Assembly (NCBI GenBank): GCA_902585045.1
Contig: CACICB010000001.1
Coordinates: forward strand, 1-64,000
Length of the DNA: 64,000 nt
Origin: an uncultured Pelagibacteraceae bacterium
GTDB taxonomy: Bacteria; Pseudomonadota; Alphaproteobacteria; Pelagibacterales; Pelagibacteraceae
Direction: 5' to 3'
Both the position numbers and the translations under genes were made by a program. The notes under the pieces were generated by a model. It ran no database searches and was not told the DNA's origin. It saw only the letters and a list, made by a program, of their open reading frames with translations. Below, in pieces: positions 61,784-64,000 of this stretch (within the stretch, counting starts at the first letter, position 1; every line of letters starts with the position of its first letter).

Positions 61784-62520
61784 TTAAATTTATTTTTTAA
61801 TATACAAAAAATTAATGTCAGACAATACCTTAAGCAGGTATAAAGATATCTAAAATTTAATGAAACCATAGTTTTTGAAAGACCAGAAGCTCTCAATTCG
61901 TCTTCAAAAGGAATTTCGATTAATTTTTTATTTTTTTTTTTCAAATGAACGATCAAACTAACAAAATAATCCCCGTAATAACCACTTAGAGAATAATTTT
62001 TAAAAATATCTTTTCTTAAACATATAAATCCACTAGTGAAGTCAGTTAAATCTTCATAAAGAAAAAATTTACATAATTTGTTAAAAAAATAGCTTTGATT
62101 TTCATTATGTTCTTTTTTAGATTTGTCACTATTAAAATATCTCTTGCTATCTCTTAAAAATCTGGAACAAATAACGGCATCATAATTTTTTGAATAATCT
62201 ATAAAATTCTCTAAATATTTTGGAGGATGTTGGAAATCTGCATCCATCCAAATAATATAATCGTATTTAGCTACTTCAATACCTTGATTGATAGACTTAG
62301 CTAAATTTTTCTTTAAATTTTTTCTTGAAATTAATTTTACAAATTTATTATCTTTTTTAAAATTCTGGACAACTTCTAAAGTTCCATCCGTTGAACTATC
62401 ATCTACTATAATTATTTCAAATTGAAGATTTTTATTTTGAAAAATATTTGAAATTTCATTGATTAATTCCAAAATATGTCCTTTTTCGTTTAAAGTTGGA
62501 AGTATAATGCTAAAACTCAT
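61780..62520 (-). CDS. Family 2 glycosyltransferase (DPM-synthase-like)
   Basis: SIILPTLNEKGHILELI, IIVDDSSTDGTLEVV, IIWMDADFQHPPKYLENFID, DFTSGFICLRKDIF. Confidence 0.88.
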   Translation of the reverse strand: MSFSIILPTLNEKGHILELINEISNIFQNKNLQFEIIIVDDSSTDGTLEVVQNFKKDNKFVKLISRKNLKKNLAKSINQGIEVAKYDYIIWMDADFQHPPKYLENFIDYSKNYDAVICSRFLRDSKRYFNSDKSKKEHNENQSYFFNKLCKFFLYEDLTDFTSGFICLRKDIFKNYSLSGYYGDYFVSLIVHLKKKNKKLIEIPFEDELRASGLSKTMVSLNFRYLYTCLRYCLTLIFCILKNKFK

Positions 62521-62564
62521 ATTTACTATATAAAGAACAATTGTTATTAATATTTTGTTTTTCT

Positions 62565-62963
62565 ATGATTAAAAATATAACACACAAAAGTAAAATTCTT
62601 GCAATAATTATAAAAGGTAACTATTTAAAAAAAAGGGGAGTAAATTTTTTTACAAATCCAAAACTTAATCAGCAGGTCGCTTATATGAATCATCCAAAAA
62701 ATCATTTGATTCAGCCTCACACACACAAAAATAGTTTGAGAAAGATTAAAGGTACAACTGAGGTTCTAATAATTTTAGATGGGATCCTCAAAATAAATTT
62801 TTTTGATAATAAAAAAAAATATATATTTAGTAAAATTGCTCAAAAGAACGATATTATAATACTTTTAACGGGTGGACATGGCTTTGAGGTAAAGAAAAAT
62901 TGTAAAATGATTGAGGTAAAACAAGGACCTTATTCAAAAAGTGAAGATAAATTTAAATTCTAA
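62565..62963 (+). CDS. Cupin-like protein
   Basis: NHPKNHLIQPHTHKNSLRKIKGTTEVLIILDGILKINFFD...GGHGFEV; likely start at MIKNITHK (62565) rather than the ORF-track start. Confidence 0.65.
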   Translation: MIKNITHKSKILAIIIKGNYLKKRGVNFFTNPKLNQQVAYMNHPKNHLIQPHTHKNSLRKIKGTTEVLIILDGILKINFFDNKKKYIFSKIAQKNDIIILLTGGHGFEVKKNCKMIEVKQGPYSKSEDKFKF

Positions 62964-62966
62964 TCA

Positions 62967-64000
62967 ATGAAAAAAATTAATAGGTTTGTGCCGGTTAATA
63001 TTCCTAGATTATATAGAGACGAGAGAAAAAATATAAACGAATGTTTAAAAACAAATTGGATTTCATCAGAAGGTAAATTTGTCAAAGAATTTGAAGATAA
63101 ATTTTCTAAATATAATAAAAGAAAATATGGAATCGCTGTTTCAAGTGGTACTGCTGCTTTAGAAGTGGCAGTGAAATCTTTAAATCTTCAAAAAAACTCA
63201 GAAGTAATTATTCCAGCTTTTTCAATTATATCTACCGCTCTTTGTGTAATAAAATCTAAACTTAAACCAATTCTAGTTGACTGTGATAGAGAAACTTGGA
63301 ACGTAAAACCTGAAGACGTTATAAAAAAAATAAATTCAAAAACCTCAGCTATTATAATTACTCATATTTATGGTTTACCAGTTGATCTTTCAAAAATTAT
63401 TAAAATTGCCAAAAAAAATAATATAAAGATCATAGAAGATGCAGCGGAAGTAATTGGTTTAAAATATAAAAATAAAATTTGTGGTAGTTTTGGTGATTTA
63501 AGTACTTTTAGTTTTTATGCAAATAAACATATAACTACGGGTGAAGGTGGAATGGTTTTAACTAATGATAAAAATTTATATTTAAAATGTAGATCGCTCA
63601 GGAATCTCTCTTTTTCAAATTCTTATTTTGATAGATATAATCATGATGATATAGGTTGGAATTATAGAATGACAAATCTTCAAGCTGCATTAGGTTGCGG
63701 TCAGCTAAAAAATATAAATAAGATTATTAAAAAAAAACGGGAAATTGGGAATATGTATTATAAATATTTGAAAGATAATAACTCATTTATTCTTCAAACA
63801 AATAAAACAAAATACTCAAAAAATATTTATTGGGTTTTTGGAATTCTATTAAATAAAAATTCTAAATATACTAGAGATGAAGTTATGAAAAAATTACTTA
63901 AATACCGAATCGATACTAGGCCCTTCTTTCTTAGTATGAATAAACAAAAAATTTTCAAGAAACTAGGATATTTTAAGAATAAATCTATGAAAAATTCTGA
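62967..64000 (+). CDS. DegT/DnrJ/EryC1/StrS-family aminotransferase, partial at right edge
   Basis: Translates as MKKINRFVPVNIPRLYRDERKNINECLKTNWISSEGKFVKEFEDKFSKYNKRKYGIAVSSGTAALEVAVKSL...IIEDAAEVIGLKYKNKICGSFGDLSTFSFYANKHITTGEGGMVLTND; runs off the window. Confidence 0.92.
   Translation, partial: MKKINRFVPVNIPRLYRDERKNINECLKTNWISSEGKFVKEFEDKFSKYNKRKYGIAVSSGTAALEVAVKSLNLQKNSEVIIPAFSIISTALCVIKSKLKPILVDCDRETWNVKPEDVIKKINSKTSAIIITHIYGLPVDLSKIIKIAKKNNIKIIEDAAEVIGLKYKNKICGSFGDLSTFSFYANKHITTGEGGMVLTNDKNLYLKCRSLRNLSFSNSYFDRYNHDDIGWNYRMTNLQAALGCGQLKNINKIIKKKREIGNMYYKYLKDNNSFILQTNKTKYSKNIYWVFGILLNKNSKYTRDEVMKKLLKYRIDTRPFFLSMNKQKIFKKLGYFKNKSMKNS

Noticed and set aside
1-64000. CRISPR arrays, transposases, integrases, phage genes, toxin-antitoxin pairs, rRNA
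   Set aside because: No direct-repeat arrays, mobile-element ORFs or rRNA-like stretches were recognised on either strand.

Overview
AT-rich, gene-dense 64 kb segment that looks like a streamlined alphaproteobacterial genome, most likely SAR11/Pelagibacterales. That assignment is inferred from gene content, very short spacers and base composition. I find no phage, transposon, CRISPR array or rRNA. Contents: an alphaproteobacterial housekeeping block (recG, tgt, coaD, gyrA, ssb, uvrA, secF-secD-yajC-serS-tatCBA-scpB-scpA-nagZ-argS-dgt); ilvD/valS/manC; a complete sugar ABC transporter operon carrying a GH63-like glycoside hydrolase; an Aap-type amino-acid ABC transporter; an Fbp/Sfu-type iron(III) ABC transporter behind tandem Fur-like boxes; a glycolysis set (pfkA, pyk, gapA); and a glycan/surface-modification region at the right end. 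There are five tRNAs (Ser-TGA, Lys-TTT, Cys-GCA, Asn-GTT, Arg-TCT). Four CDS missing from the supplied ORF track were read directly: a CxxC micro-protein inside the iron operon (50689-50868, -), a 57-aa ORF coupled to pyk (55571-55744, +), and partial CDS at both window edges. The strongest leads are: (1) a sugar ABC operon with a cytoplasmic GH63-like hydrolase, possibly for glucosyl-/mannosyl-glycerate-type osmolytes; (2) the CxxC micro-protein in the iron operon; (3) hairpins at the binding-protein/permease junctions of two ABC operons, one a perfect 14-bp stem ending 2 nt before a start codon; (4) nine of nine convergent gene junctions that overlap or are nearly gapless; (5) an inverted repeat flanking a T11G6 tract upstream of an XRE regulator.
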